DNA from: Desmodesmus armatus
Taxonomy: Eukaryota; Chlorophyta; Chlorophyceae; Sphaeropleales; Scenedesmaceae
DNA length: 64,000 nt
Assembly: GCA_007449985.2 (NCBI GenBank)
Contig: VIIQ02000047.1
Location: 320,001-384,000, forward strand
Direction of reading: 5' to 3'
In this document: piece by piece, positions 1 to 12,524 of the stretch
Numbering within the stretch: position 1 is the first letter of the stretch
Layout: each line of letters starts with the position of its first letter
Position numbers and translations under genes: made by a program
Notes under the pieces: generated by a model
Databases searched by the model: none
What the model saw: only the letters and a program-made list of their open reading frames with translations
What the model was told of the DNA's origin: nothing

Positions 1-1154
<1,154 letters not shown>

Positions 1155-1964
1155 TGGAGTGCTGTGCTGCGCCTGTGTCAGTGGCTGTGTTGAGGCCGGT
1201 TTGATGCTTCAATTGACTAATCCAGTACATTGGCTGTTGTAGGGAACAACTGGCTTTGCATGGCCCTAGTGGTGTGTAGTTTCATCACAGTATCAGACAA
1301 GCCCATCGTTGTTTGGTGGTTGTCTGGCCCCTCGTGCAGCACAACAGCAGGAGTGTTTTTCAACGGCAACTGTCGGGGCGGGTTGCTGCTGCTTGTATTG
1401 CTTGCATACTTGTGAACATGGTACGCCACTGCCCCTCCTGACCACCCAGCATGCACTGAATCAAGATACCACCTGCACATTGATGCATGCATCATGCTTG
1501 CTGCAATTCTTGGTGTGGATGCCTATGGTACTCACAAGGCCCACTCTGGGATGCGCAGTCAGCAACATGCCAGTTTGGTGCACTTGATGCTCTTGTAACA
1601 CCTAGGGTTACACCTTCACACAGCATTGACATACTCATGCGCAGTGAATGCCCTTGCCCTGGAGCATCGCATCACAGCAGCAACATGTGGCTTTCGAGCA
1701 CACGATTTGCCAATCGCGCACGCAAGCACGCAACTTTGGCACCCTGCTCGCCGCGCCACCAGCCTAGCTGACCGGTGCAGCTGCTCACTGCAGTGCATCA
1801 GCTGCCGCTTTTAGCACGACCCTACTTGCTCCCACGTGCACACTTCTCACAGTCAGCACAAGCCAATCGCAACTTGTTGCCTGCACAACAACCGCTTCAT
1901 CTTGAGACGGGGAAAGAAGCAACCCACACACCAAACTGCCCGACCCAAAATACAACCATGATTC
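1155..1964. other. no gene seen; 3' flank of the KDZ transposase gene
   Basis: The unique sequence between the microsatellite repeat and the transposase stop codon has no coherent reading frame or recognisable protein motif. It should contain the 3' UTR of the minus-strand transposase gene. If the element still has a terminal inverted repeat, one end should be in this stretch; I could not pair one by eye with the region beyond 7500. Confidence 0.5.
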
Positions 1965-4900
1965 TCAACCATCACCATCATCAGACGCCACAGGTGGTGG
2001 CATGTCACCATCCTCGCTGTCTACATCTGCTGCCTCCCCAGAGCGCCCAAACTCATCACCCAGCTGCTCGACAGCCACACCAACTAACTGCAGCTGCTTG
2101 GAAGCATCAGCCAGGCGCTGACGCACCTCAGTCAGTGCCAAACCCACAAACACCATGGCCCCACTGCGCAAGCTACCGCTCAGCTCCACAGCTTGCACAC
2201 TCGGCTGGTACCTGCCTGAGCCCTGCAACGCTGTGTAGCCTGCTGCCTGCAACTGCTCAGCTGTGTTGTCACCTGCCAGCGCAAGCTGCAGCTGCTGCAG
2301 CCGCTGCAGAAGGCCTGTGTGGTAGCTCAAGTACGCCCGCATCTCCTGAGGCAGCAAGGTGAGCTCCTCCTTAATGCGCGCAACCTCGTTGTCAGCCTCA
2401 CACACCTCCATGGCACGCGCAACGCCGTAGATGCGCAATGCACTGCCTTGTTGCACTGCACAGCGAACAACACAGGTGTTGAATGCGTCAGCATCTTAGC
2501 AACCTGACATGAGCAACTATCTGCTAGGCATGCCTGATGACAGTCTATTGCACCAATCATCAGGACGTGGCTGAAGTCCCTCAAAACCTCAGCACGTGCT
2601 AGCTGAACCAGCCCCCCCATCCCAAGGAAACAAGCAAAAAGCTTACATGAGTACTCATTGACCCAGCAGAACTGCTGCTTGCGGACATCCTCCACGTTGG
2701 TTGTCGAGCGGACACCGTTGGCTGGGCCTGCAGGAAGGCCTCTGTTGTACTCCAGCACCAGTGTGTTGTACTGCTCCACCCGCTGCGCAAGAGTGGCTAC
2801 CAGCTCCTTGCACTTCTTGTTGTGGCGCTGGCGCTCCTTGGGCAGCGCTGCGTGAGGAAGCAAGTGGCGACAACAGCATCATCGTCTTTCTTAGTACACA
2901 TGTTTCCAGCAGGCTCTTTGTGCATGTAGCAACACGTCTATCCAGGTTCCAGTATGACACAACAGACCAATTCAGTGCTGCGCAATTGTAGAACACTACA
3001 AAGCCTGGGCTGGCGGCCTCCTAAGCCAACAACACATCAGTAGACAACATGGCGTAGCGTTCAACTTCTTCAGGTGACATACCGTGGCCTAGCAGCAAGA
3101 ACATCATGAAGCGGGTTGTGGCATGGCACCATGATGTTGCATGCCACCACATGAAGACATGCGATGGCTAGGCTGCCTTGACTGATGTTGCATTCCGCAC
3201 TTGAAGCAACTGGCTGCGTGTTGATGAGGGGCACCCAGAACCCACCTGCAGGGGCCTCCCGCTTGCGTTCCTGCTTCTTCAAGTCATGGCAGAGGCCCTC
3301 CATGACATTCTGCAAGCGCACAATGCTGGCATCCAGGGCTGGCGTAAACTGGTCCCTGATGATGTTACCAGCTTCCTCCGCTTCGTCACTGCAAAGTCAA
3401 CCCGCAGCAAGCGTGTTCGCAAGCAACCCTTGTTGTGTTGCATAAAAGCGCTTCAACGGCCAAGGCGGCTGAGCAGACATGCTCCGCGACAGTGGAAAAA
3501 AGTCACTGCACTGGCCAACCTTGCAGAACTGCAGACTAGATGCCATGGCAGCAACAGTTGCCCACCTGCTCGCAGCTGCTGACTCAAAGAGCTTGTTGGT
3601 GATGTCGTGTAGTGCTGCCACCCTGGCGTCAGTCAACCCAGCCATGATGCGCACAGCTGCAAGGCGCTGCGTCTGCAAGCCCAACGCCGCCATTGAAGAG
3701 CTGATAGCTGCCCGCATGTCATGCGCTTCCCTCAAACTCACGGCTGCGCTGTACTTCTCCAGCAGCTTCTTGTTGCCATCACGGGAAGTGCTGACCTCAC
3801 CTGTGGGCAGCAGGCCAGCAGACAGGACATCACACCTTTCATTGCTGCACTGCCGTGCTGTCTAGTGAAGGGGGGACCGACAACCGCGTTTGAGGCTTGG
3901 TGTACTTGCCACGAACAATACGTGCTGCCGCAGGATGTGCATGCTACATCACTACAAACATGTTGTGTGTCGCTCCACCCAACTGTAGCACCCACACCAG
4001 ACTCACTGGTTGCAAGCTCCTGCAAATCCTGCCGCATCCTGCAGACCAAAGCAGGCTTCTCCTCAGCGGGTGTGCTTGTAAGCAGCTGAAGCTGCTTGGC
4101 CAGATTGCTCTCTGCTTCTGGCAGCAGCCCCTGGAACTTGATGAGGCGCTTCACGAGCTGCTTTGCTTGGCCGCGCACCTTGTCCCAGCCAAAGTGGACA
4201 GCTGCATGCGTGAGCTGGTCCACAGCACCTGCACGGTCATGACAGCAGGGAGGTCAAAAAACAACGTACTTAAAAACACCTTGTACTGCACCAGCTGCTG
4301 AAGGCACCATGCAGCAACTGACACTCCACGGCTGTGCCCACGCCTGGCTTGTGTTCTCACCTGCAAGGCTCTGGTTGCGAGTAGTGTTCGAGAACTTGGC
4401 CCAGTAGGCAAAGAACTGCTCTGCCTCTTCACCCAGGGTTTTTGCGCACTGCTCCGTCCAGCCAGGCTGCCAGAGGATCTGAAAGAGCAGGAAGCAGGTT
4501 GTGAGCACCGCGCTGAAGGTGGGACCCCTAGCATGTGCCCTTGCAGTTCAGGCATGATCTGAGAGCTGCAGACATTCAACCATGCAGGTATGTCCGAAAC
4601 TGTCAAGTGCGCTGGGGGCTGCCGATGGAATGCGGTAAGGCAAAGCCATGAAGAACCCTGCAGTCGCATGACCGACCTGGCAGTTGAGCGCATGCAGATT
4701 GCCGTGTGCGTGGGACAACACCGTGCGCAGGGCGTGGAAGTTGCCTGCGTCCGCTGCAAGCTGTTTCAGCTCAGCGATGCGTGCTGCAACCTCTGGGGGT
4801 GTATCAATCGGTGGCGCATCAGACAGGCTCTCCACTACCCTGCGCAGCCAAGGGCCCCACTTGCACATGATGTCAATGTGCAGCTGCTTGCAGTCCTTCA

Positions 4901-7498
4901 AGTAGTAGGCCAGGAGGTGCAGAGCGTAGCCGTACCGCTCGCCGCTGCCAACAAGGCTGACACCCTTCCGAGGCATGCCATGGCGGGCATCCACAGCTGT
5001 GGGGGCAAAGCACAGACGTCGGCAGAAAGACAGATCACAAAACTTAACAGCAGCACATAGCTTACCAGCAATTGCACTGCATCTGCTTGTGCTATTGGGT
5101 GTGCTGCAGGCACGTGTGTGTCACTGCTTGAGACATGCTACAAGAACCAAAGAATGTTGTGCGACGGTGACGTTACCCACCGACGACACGCCCAGTCACT
5201 GCTTGCTTGCTCTGGCGCCGCTGCTGCCCATCGCCTGCCGCCGCCCAGACGCCGTTGCAGGTTCTGTCCTCACGCTCTGAAGGGTTTGCAGATCCAGGCC
5301 TGCCCTCGCCCTACGGGAATCACGCGGCACACACAGGCAAGTTGGTAGCAGCCACAGCTGGGCGTGGGGAGCTGCCATACTGTATCCAGAACGTCGTACC
5401 CAGACAAGCGGCTGCATGCACGACATAAAACACAGTCCACAGGACATAGCATGCACACCCCCTATGACATCCCACCCATTTGCGGCCTGCTTACTCTGGC
5501 CCAATCCACAGCTTGGATTGTCAGCTGCACATCCCCATCGTCAGCAAAGAACAGCTGAGAGTGTGGAGCTCGCCACAACTCCCGTTGCCGCTGCCAGATG
5601 AAGAGCTTCATGTTGCCGTCAATGTGGTATGCACAGTTGCCACCACTGCATGCAGGGCACACCAGGTCATCCAGGAGCTGCACGCCCAGCCGCAGGTCCA
5701 GCTGACAGTTGCTGAACTCAGAAGCAGCGCGGCTGAAGGCGCTGGTGCTGATGGCGCGCAACGGCTGCAGCATGCAACAAGCACAGCACCCTGGGTTGTC
5801 TTGGCGCCAACATCTATTGCAGCCCTAGGTTGGTTGATGGTGCGCACAGCCAAGCAGTGCCGGTGTGCTAGTGAAATGCGGATGGAGCGAAAGCTGATCT
5901 CCCCCCCCCCCCACCCCGCGGGGCCGCACACCCCCTCCCAAAGCCGATCACCGACCTGCTGCAGATTGTTGCGCCATGCCGACTCTGAGATTGCCTTGCA
6001 GAAAGCAGCCAAGGACAGTGTAGGGCTGCTGAGCTTCAAGCAGTCGTACAGCTGCAGGACGTCTTGAGCCACGATGGTCCTGCGGCATTACAGTACACCC
6101 TTGAGCGACGTCCAATGCTACGCCGCACCTTGACGGCAAGCACTCCAGGTGCTATGTTAGACGGCGCCTTTACCTGCAGTGGTCGTAATCCAGCGATGCT
6201 GGCCAAGCCCCCATGCTGATGAAGTCCTGAGGCCGCTGCCAGACATGTTTGCCGCAAGTTGGGTTGAGGCACTGGAACGCAGCCCGCTTGGCCTGCACCA
6301 CTCCATCTGCGGCCAGAACATCCACACATAGTAACCCCATGCAAGAGTTTGGGTGGGCCTGGATGCTACGTCACTAGGCAGCAGGCACAAGCAGTTGCAA
6401 AGGATGCATAATGCTGGTTGCGCACCCCTGGTGATGTAGTCCATGGCCTGCGTCCTCACTGCTGCGCTGCCAATGTCGGTGCCGTGGCAGTGTCGGCACT
6501 CGCCGGGTATGCACAGGAAGTAACCTGCAGCGCGCACAAGCATTCAGTTACAGGATGTCGCAGCACACCAATGTGTGCTGACCAGCAGCAACCACGACCC
6601 ACCCGCCACAGGGTCAGCCCTTGGCATCTCCTTCCAGCAGCTGTCCTCATACTGCTGCCGTTTGTGCAGGTGCAGGTGCTGATGTGCTGCCTGGTCGCAA
6701 GCACTACACAGCAGAGCACACCCTGCAGCTGGTGAGCAAGACCAACACCTGCAGACAACAGACACACAAGAGAATGACTGTAGGGTGCATACTCAGCACA
6801 TGCCTCACGATGGACTGCGTAGCTGTTGACGCCTGGCTGCTGCTTCCGCATGCAAACATGTAAGCAACTGGTTGGCTCCACACATACCGCACTGTGCACC
6901 CTTGCTCTGTGCTACACACACTGCAGATCTGCTGGGGGTCCGGCGCAGCTGCCGCCTGCAGCACCGCTGCACCCAGGAGTGGTGCTTGCTGACGCCATCC
7001 TGCTTCTGCACGCGCACTGCGTTGGCTCCATTCACTGGGCTCTTCTCCCTCTGACACAAAGCCTGGTTCAGTTTCTGCTGCTGCTGCTGCTGCTGCCTCT
7101 GCAGCTAGCTGTGCTACAAAGCGCTGTACATCTATCACATCGTCCTCTGCTTCTAGCCCCTGTGGCACTTCAGCAGCATCCATGGCCTCTTCACCAACAG
7201 CCCCAAAGCTGTGACTGCCTGCTGCATCTGCAAGGCTGCTTGTGTACCGCCGACGCTGCCTGCGCTGTGACTGAGCTGGTTCACCAGCAGCACGTCGTGG
7301 GGCTGCACGCCCCCTGCCTGGGCCTGTTGCTACACTGTGCCTGGCCCTCGACTGGAGCACTTCTTCCTCATGCTGTTGCCTGTCCTCCCTGTGCTGTGCA
7401 TACAGGTGCCTGTACTCCTGTAGTAGCTCTGGCCTTATGTCAGCTTCATCCTCATCATCCTCTACATCTGCAAAGCAGAGCTGCTCATCATCATCCAT
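1965..7498 (-). CDS. KDZ (Kyakuja-Dileera-Zisupton) superfamily transposase, 14 exons, about 1098 aa
   Basis: DDE-type DNA transposase of the KDZ superfamily. Exons on the minus strand: 7498-6888, 6748-6603, 6524-6426, 6306-6174, 6079-5956, 5764-5495, 5310-5181, 4996-4677, 4478-4361, 4228-4007, 3800-3512, 3388-3246, 2847-2647, 2455-1965. All join in phase to 1099 codons; the exon 11 donor (3512) was picked by phase and is the weakest. The N-terminus is acidic, followed by a Cys/His zinc-binding block (CSACDQAAH, then HLHLHK) spanning exons 1-2. Family landmarks: CPAC then HIDGNMKLF (first Asp, exon 6), CNGVWAA (exon 7), VDARHGMPRKG and GERYGYAL then HIDIMCKW (second Asp, exon 8), and GEEAEQFFAYW (Glu, exon 9). 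There are no internal stops, so it is either recently active or conserved. No terminal inverted repeats were found. Confidence 0.9.
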
Positions 7499-7735
7499 GG
7501 CTGCTATCTACGTTGATCTCTATTGCGATGGTGCGGAATCACACGTGGGGGCCATATCAGGCACAGGAAACAGCGGCCTGGCAGACTGTGCTGTTGATCT
7601 GGGTTGTTGAGTTTGCTGGTGGCCTGTAAAATCGACTTCAGGTCAAAAGTACAAGAATGTATGATCGACAATATGTCGAAATTGCACTGGTTAACATTAT
7701 CGGGCTTTACCCTAATTTACCTTCGTGCCACTAGT

Positions 7736-7965
7736 GCAAAGATGAGAGCACCAGCACGTGCCACACACATCAGCCACACACTTCAGTGGCACATGCATAT
7801 GCATCACTAACCACTTCTTTTCGTTGACAAACACGGCAGCTTCAGCCTCTGCGATCTTATTACAACACTTCAGTGGCAATGAATGCCCTCCACACACGGG
7901 TGGCACTCCAGTAGCACTGCCACTTGGCGGAGTCATGCAGCCCACAACAAGAGGCTGCCTCCTTT
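7736..7965. repeat. partial copy of the 3' end of MYND-family gene A (direct repeat of 9644-9866)
   Basis: About 225 bp beginning CAAAGATGAGAGCACC match 9644-9866 almost perfectly; the main difference is an indel near CACACGGG. Past the repeat the sequence continues as TGCCTCCTTTGCACGCTCTGC, which matches gene A at about 10030, so this copy looks like gene A with about 160 bp deleted. On the minus strand it still encodes the VVGCMTPPSGSATG peptide found near the end of gene A. The repeat ends at the 5' side of the bL34 gene, whose open frame runs into it. Confidence 0.85.
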
Positions 7966-8319
7966 GCACGCTCTGCTGCCTTGTTCAGCAGGGCTGTCAC
8001 CACACTGCAGTGTGGCGATGCAGCTGCCTGCTTAGCAGCCAGTCCGACTGAACAGCTCTTGCTACTGGGCATTCAGCAGTCACAGCACCAGCAGCCGCAG
8101 TACCATGGCATAAGCCTGCAGCAGCAGTCTAGCAGCAGCAACGCCCCTTTGTGGGGTGCATGGCCTCAGCCAATTGCAGCAAGGGCACTTCAACAGCAGC
8201 AGGCAGGAGCGCAGCACACGCTGTGGCCTTTTGAAGGTTTGCAACTCGCGTTGCAGCACAGCTCCACATGGGTACAGCAGCAAGCACACGCCCAGCAGCC
8301 TCAACAGCAAGCACAGCAG

Positions 8320-8891
8320 ATGCAGTCGTCACAGCAGCAGCTGGAACAGCAAGCAGTAGTGCAGCAGGCACAGCACTTGGGCGCTCCCGTCCTGCAGCTC
8401 CCTATAGGTCAATTGCTGGAGTGGCCTGGCGTGCAGCTGCCTCCTGGCATCGGCGGTACAGCCCCTGAGCCCCTGCTGTGTGTCAAGCGCACATACCAGC
8501 CGCATGTGAGGCGCTCAAAACGCAAGCATGGCTTTTTGAAAAGGTGCGTGTCCCCTGGGGCTTCTTAGCAGCAGCTTTCCTGGGCTTCACCTGTCACATG
8601 GGCACCTTTTGGTTGAGGGTGCAGCAATCGCCAATGTCCTGGGCATATACTTGAAGCGCATGTAGCAGAGGAGGGTGCGGCGGGTGCTGTCTTGTTGACG
8701 TACCATAATCAGCAGCCGGCGAGTGTATTGTAATGCACTGCCGCAGGAGCAATCCTTTGCTGTCAGGGTTACTGACAGTAAGTGCATGCTGTGCTGTGCT
8801 GTGCTGTTTGTGTCGCAGGATGTCCACCCCAGATGGCCGTGCTATCATTGGGCGCCGGAAAGCCAAGGGGCGCAGGAAGCTGAGCCTTTGA
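8320..8891 (+). CDS. organellar ribosomal protein bL34 (probably mitochondrial), two exons
   Basis: Bacterial-type L34 of the large ribosomal subunit, nuclear-encoded. Exon 1 ends at 8543 with KRTYQPHVRRSKRKHGFLK. A GTGCGT...CGCAG intron (8544-8818) follows. Exon 2 (8819-8891) adds RMSTPDGRAIIGRRKAKG and RRKLSL before the stop. Together this is a complete bL34 domain; compare E. coli KRTFQPS...HGF...RRRAKGR. The HGFLKR form resembles plant mitochondrial more than plastid L34. The N-terminus is uncertain. Upstream of the domain lies a Gln-rich stretch encoded by CAG runs, with its only in-frame ATG at 8320. The frame stays open back to about 7925, inside the gene A-derived repeat, so an upstream exon with a targeting peptide is possible. 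The Gln-rich extension is unusual for L34. Confidence 0.88.
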
Positions 8892-9643
8892 AGGGGCGTG
8901 GTGGCAGCTGAGCTGCAGTTCGTACTCATTGCATCAGGAGGAAGCCCGCAGCTGCTGCTTTGAGTTCCTGTCGGACTTCAGCTCCATGATGCATAGCACT
9001 GCAGAGTGATGACACTGCAGCTGCTGCTGTTGTTCCTTAATTGATTGGAGCGTGTCCAGGTTTTATGTTAAAAATTTGGTCCCCCCGAGTGGTGTGGAGT
9101 TGTGGCATGTGTGGAGTTTTGGGAGGTGTTGGCAGCTGTCTTACAGACCGTGTGTATGCAACATGGTCAACCTGGGCCATTGAGTCTTGCATTGAGCAGT
9201 CCTGGTGTCAGTAAGGCTGTAATGCTGCTTGTGGCCATGCAGTGCTTGAGCTTGCAACTGCCTGGGTCGGCAACAGGGCGTGGCCTGGCCCCTCTGTTTG
9301 TGCCTGTGAACGCAGTTGGTTGGATGGAGCACTGACCTGGTTGGATTACTGACTGTTGTTTAGACTACATACCAGGCTGGGGCACGCTGCAAGTTGATCT
9401 GTGAGAAGCTCAGCTCATAGAAAGAGCAGGCGGAGCATACCTCAGCAGGTTTCCTGGAATGAGCCAGCCAACTTGACATCAGGCGTGCAAGGTGAACACT
9501 CATGATCACTGATCAGTGACCTTTTGACGCACACCTGCTTGGAACACTGCCAAGTTGTGCAATCATATCAACAGTATCCTTGAGTGAGCGCCACCATCAC
9601 AAACACCGCATAAAAACACGCCACCCTGTTGTCAACCACAGCC
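8892..9643. other. intergenic, no gene seen
   Basis: This lies between the bL34 stop and the repeat at the 3' end of MYND-family gene A. It contains short unsupported reading frames only. It should hold the bL34 3' UTR and the 3' flank of the minus-strand gene. Confidence 0.5.
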
Positions 9644-9866
9644 CAAAGATGAGAGCACCAGCACGTGCCACACACATCAGCCACACACTTCAGTGGCACA
9701 TGCATATGCATCACTAACCACTTCTTTTCGTTGACAAACACGGCAGCTTCAGCCTCTGCGATCTTATTACAACACTTCAGTGGCAATGAATGCCCTCCAC
9801 ACACGGGGTGGGCACTCCAGTAGCACTGCCACTTGGCGGAGTCATGCAGCCCACAACAAGAGGCAG
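9644..9866. repeat. direct repeat shared with 7736-7965, overlapping the 3' end of gene A
   Basis: Near-identical to the segment upstream of bL34. The two copies sit in the same orientation and flank the bL34 gene at a spacing of about 1.9 kb. The stop codon of gene A (9777) lies inside this copy, so the present C-terminus of gene A is encoded partly by repeat sequence. Confidence 0.85.
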
Positions 9867-12524
9867 CACTGCTTCGGCTCCTTTGTGGGCTGCATTGCTG
9901 CTGTTGCTGCACGCGCTACTGCCGCCAAGTGCACCAGAGGCAGCTGACTGACCGTGCTGCCGGGCACCCACCTCGGCTGTGGCTGCCTCAATGACCGCGC
10001 ACGCAGCCTTGGCAACTATTTCGCAGCTGAAGGCTGCCTCCTTTGCACGCTCTGCGTCGGCAGATGCCAAAGAGCCATCCCATGCACTGCACTTCAACAG
10101 GGTAGCAAGCAAGCTGCACAGCTGCATGCAGGGCCTGCTGCCTGGCTCATGGTGCGCGAGTACGGTGTCAACAAGTGCCATGCTTTGGCAGCCGGCAATG
10201 TTGACAACATTGGCTGAGGTGAAGCAGCCCAACAGGCTCCTACGCACGCTCTTCTCTGGAATGTCACGCTGGCTGCTAGTGCTGGCAGCATTGCCCCGCA
10301 TTGCTGCCTTTGTAGCAGCCTCCTGCTCTGCTGCCAGCTCCACGCGCACCACATTTTCTAACATGGCGCACAGCTTGCCTGCAGCACTGCTTGTTGCACT
10401 GCTGTAGATAGCGCTGGCCCCAACACTGTCAGTGATCTGCGATCCGAGGTCCTGTGTTGGGGGTTTCATAGCCATTTGTATAGCCACAATGCCTGATTGC
10501 ATGATCGCCTTGAACAGGTCATTGTCAGCCTCACCAGGGCCTGCACATGGAGTGCTGGAGCTGCTGCTCTGGCTGCTGCTGCTGCCAGCAGTGCGGGCAG
10601 CAGCACCGTTGCCAGGACCGCTGCTGGATGGAAGCTGCTCACTGTGCTTGCTGCGCCACAGCTGCACAAGGTTGGACAAGAGCTGCTCCAGCAGCTGCAG
10701 CCGGCTTTTGTGCACATCAGCAGGAATGGGCACAGCCGCTATCAGCTGCGAGTCTGCAGGCGAGGTCAGGTGGATGATCCCGGATCCAAGGTGGGGTCGT
10801 CGGTGGCCTGTCATGTGCTGGTAAAGGCTTGGAGGGCCTTCGTGCAGCACCCTAGGGTACATGTTGGCTGAAATCTGTGCTGCCAGGGCGGCCTGGTAAC
10901 AGCACTCGGTGTAGTTGCTGTCTGAGCTGGGCTTGCCTGCCACCCACTGCAGCAGCACACCCGGCAGCAGCATGTGCAGCTGCAGGTGCTGCTGCAGCTC
11001 CAGCAACAAGGACTGCGGAAGGTCTGATGGGGTACTGTCTAGCAGGAATCGCTTGCTGAGTTCACGCATGCTGATACAGCGTTCAGCCGCCTGGATGAGC
11101 CTTAGCTCAATTTGACTGCAGGACCACCCGGGGCCATCAAGTAGCATCTGCTGGGCTTGCCAGAGTGCAGCACGGGGGCTGCAACCAAGCTGCCGCAGCA
11201 TCCGCTGTAGAGGTGCAGGAACTTGGGGCTCCAGGTCTGAAATCAGCTGCTCTGCTGAGGGGCATGCAGCAGAACTGCTGGCTCGCTCCTGCTGCTCCTG
11301 CTTCTGCTTGCACTTGATGAGCAGTACAAGCTGCAAGCTGACTGTCTGCAAGCATAAGCACTCCATGTGGTGGCGCGTCCGCACTGCAGCATCTGCAGTG
11401 CTTGCCTGTGGCACGTTTGAGCCTTGAGGTGACCTTGCCTCCCTTCCAACAGGCTTCGATTGACTGATGCAGGCTGGTGATGCGGTACTGTTGCAGGGGG
11501 GCCGCTGACTATCAAGCGCTGCAGATACTGCATTGCTGCACATGGCAGTCAGCTCCCATGCGAGGCTTGACAGCGCCAGCTGGGCTTCAGTCAGCACAGT
11601 GCTGTGCTGGCTGCTGCTGCTGGCAGCATGCGCGCCCTGCTGGTTGGGCAGCAGCGCAGGAACTGTGCTGAGGTACTGCCAGATGGCAAGTGCCAGGTGC
11701 TGGGTCGGAGGTAGACAGCTTGCGCCAAGGTTGCTGCTGTCTGAGAAGACAGGTGCCAGGTGGTGAATCATGAACATGAGGCTGATGATGTTGACTGCTT
11801 GGTTCTCTGCATGGCTGCCACTGGCAGGATGACTCGTGCTGCCACATGCACCATCCGCCATGCTGACATGCTGCACCTCAGTTGCTGGCCTCACTCCTGC
11901 AGCTGCCTGCAGCTGCAGCGCAGCATCTGTGACCAGTGCAGGCAGCTGCTGCAGGAGGCCAGACGCGATCAGCTGCTGCTTGACGTCCCTTGCGATGCGC
12001 GTGGCGGCGGGCCCCAGCACAGGTGTTGCAGTGCTGTCAGGGGTGTAGTGAAGCAGTACGCCAGCATCTCGAAGAGCGGCCAGCAGGGAGTGTGCCAAAT
12101 AGACTGCAGCAGCTGCCTTGTAGGCGCTGGAGGTCGCTGCCAAAGCACTGCACGTGCGCCACACCTTGAGAAGCACCTGCATGCATGCAGCAGGAGTGGA
12201 GCAGCACAAGCACACAACTGCATCTGCACCATGGCACCAAGTGAACTTGACGTGACTTCATGCAGTATGTACAAGTGTGCCACAACACCACCATGGCACT
12301 GCCACATGGCATGTGCTGACCTGTTCTTTCAGCAGTTTCTTCAAGGCTGCCTGGGGGATTGGAGGGCCACCTTGGCTGAGAGAAGGCTTCAACGTGGTGA
12401 ACGTGTCCCATTCATTCCGATCTGTGGTAGTGGGCGAGGCTGGGTCCGCCAGCACTGCCTTGAGGCTGCTGAAGACAGATTTCAATTCAGTGTGCCAATG
12501 CTTCGGGGCAGCTGCTGTTGCCAT
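9777..12524 (-). CDS. MYND-family paralogue A, C-terminally truncated (about 867 aa, no MYND finger)
   Basis: Two exons: 12524-12321 (68 codons, starting MATAAAPKHWHTELK and ending LLKEQ) and 12176-9777 (800 codons with stop). The donor is CAG|GTCAGC and the acceptor GCATGCAG. The same two-exon plan and the same junction peptide (LLKEQ then V-L-L-K-V-W) occur in paralogue B, which supports both models. The long helical, Gln/Leu/Ala-rich body aligns with B throughout, for example LPPTQHLALA then WQYLSTVPAL. It then departs near VVGCMTPPSGSATG and stops, whereas B continues for roughly another 150 residues into a MYND finger. Function is unknown. In related proteins MYND fingers mediate protein-protein contacts, and this copy lacks that module. 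It may be a decaying gene. Confidence 0.72.
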
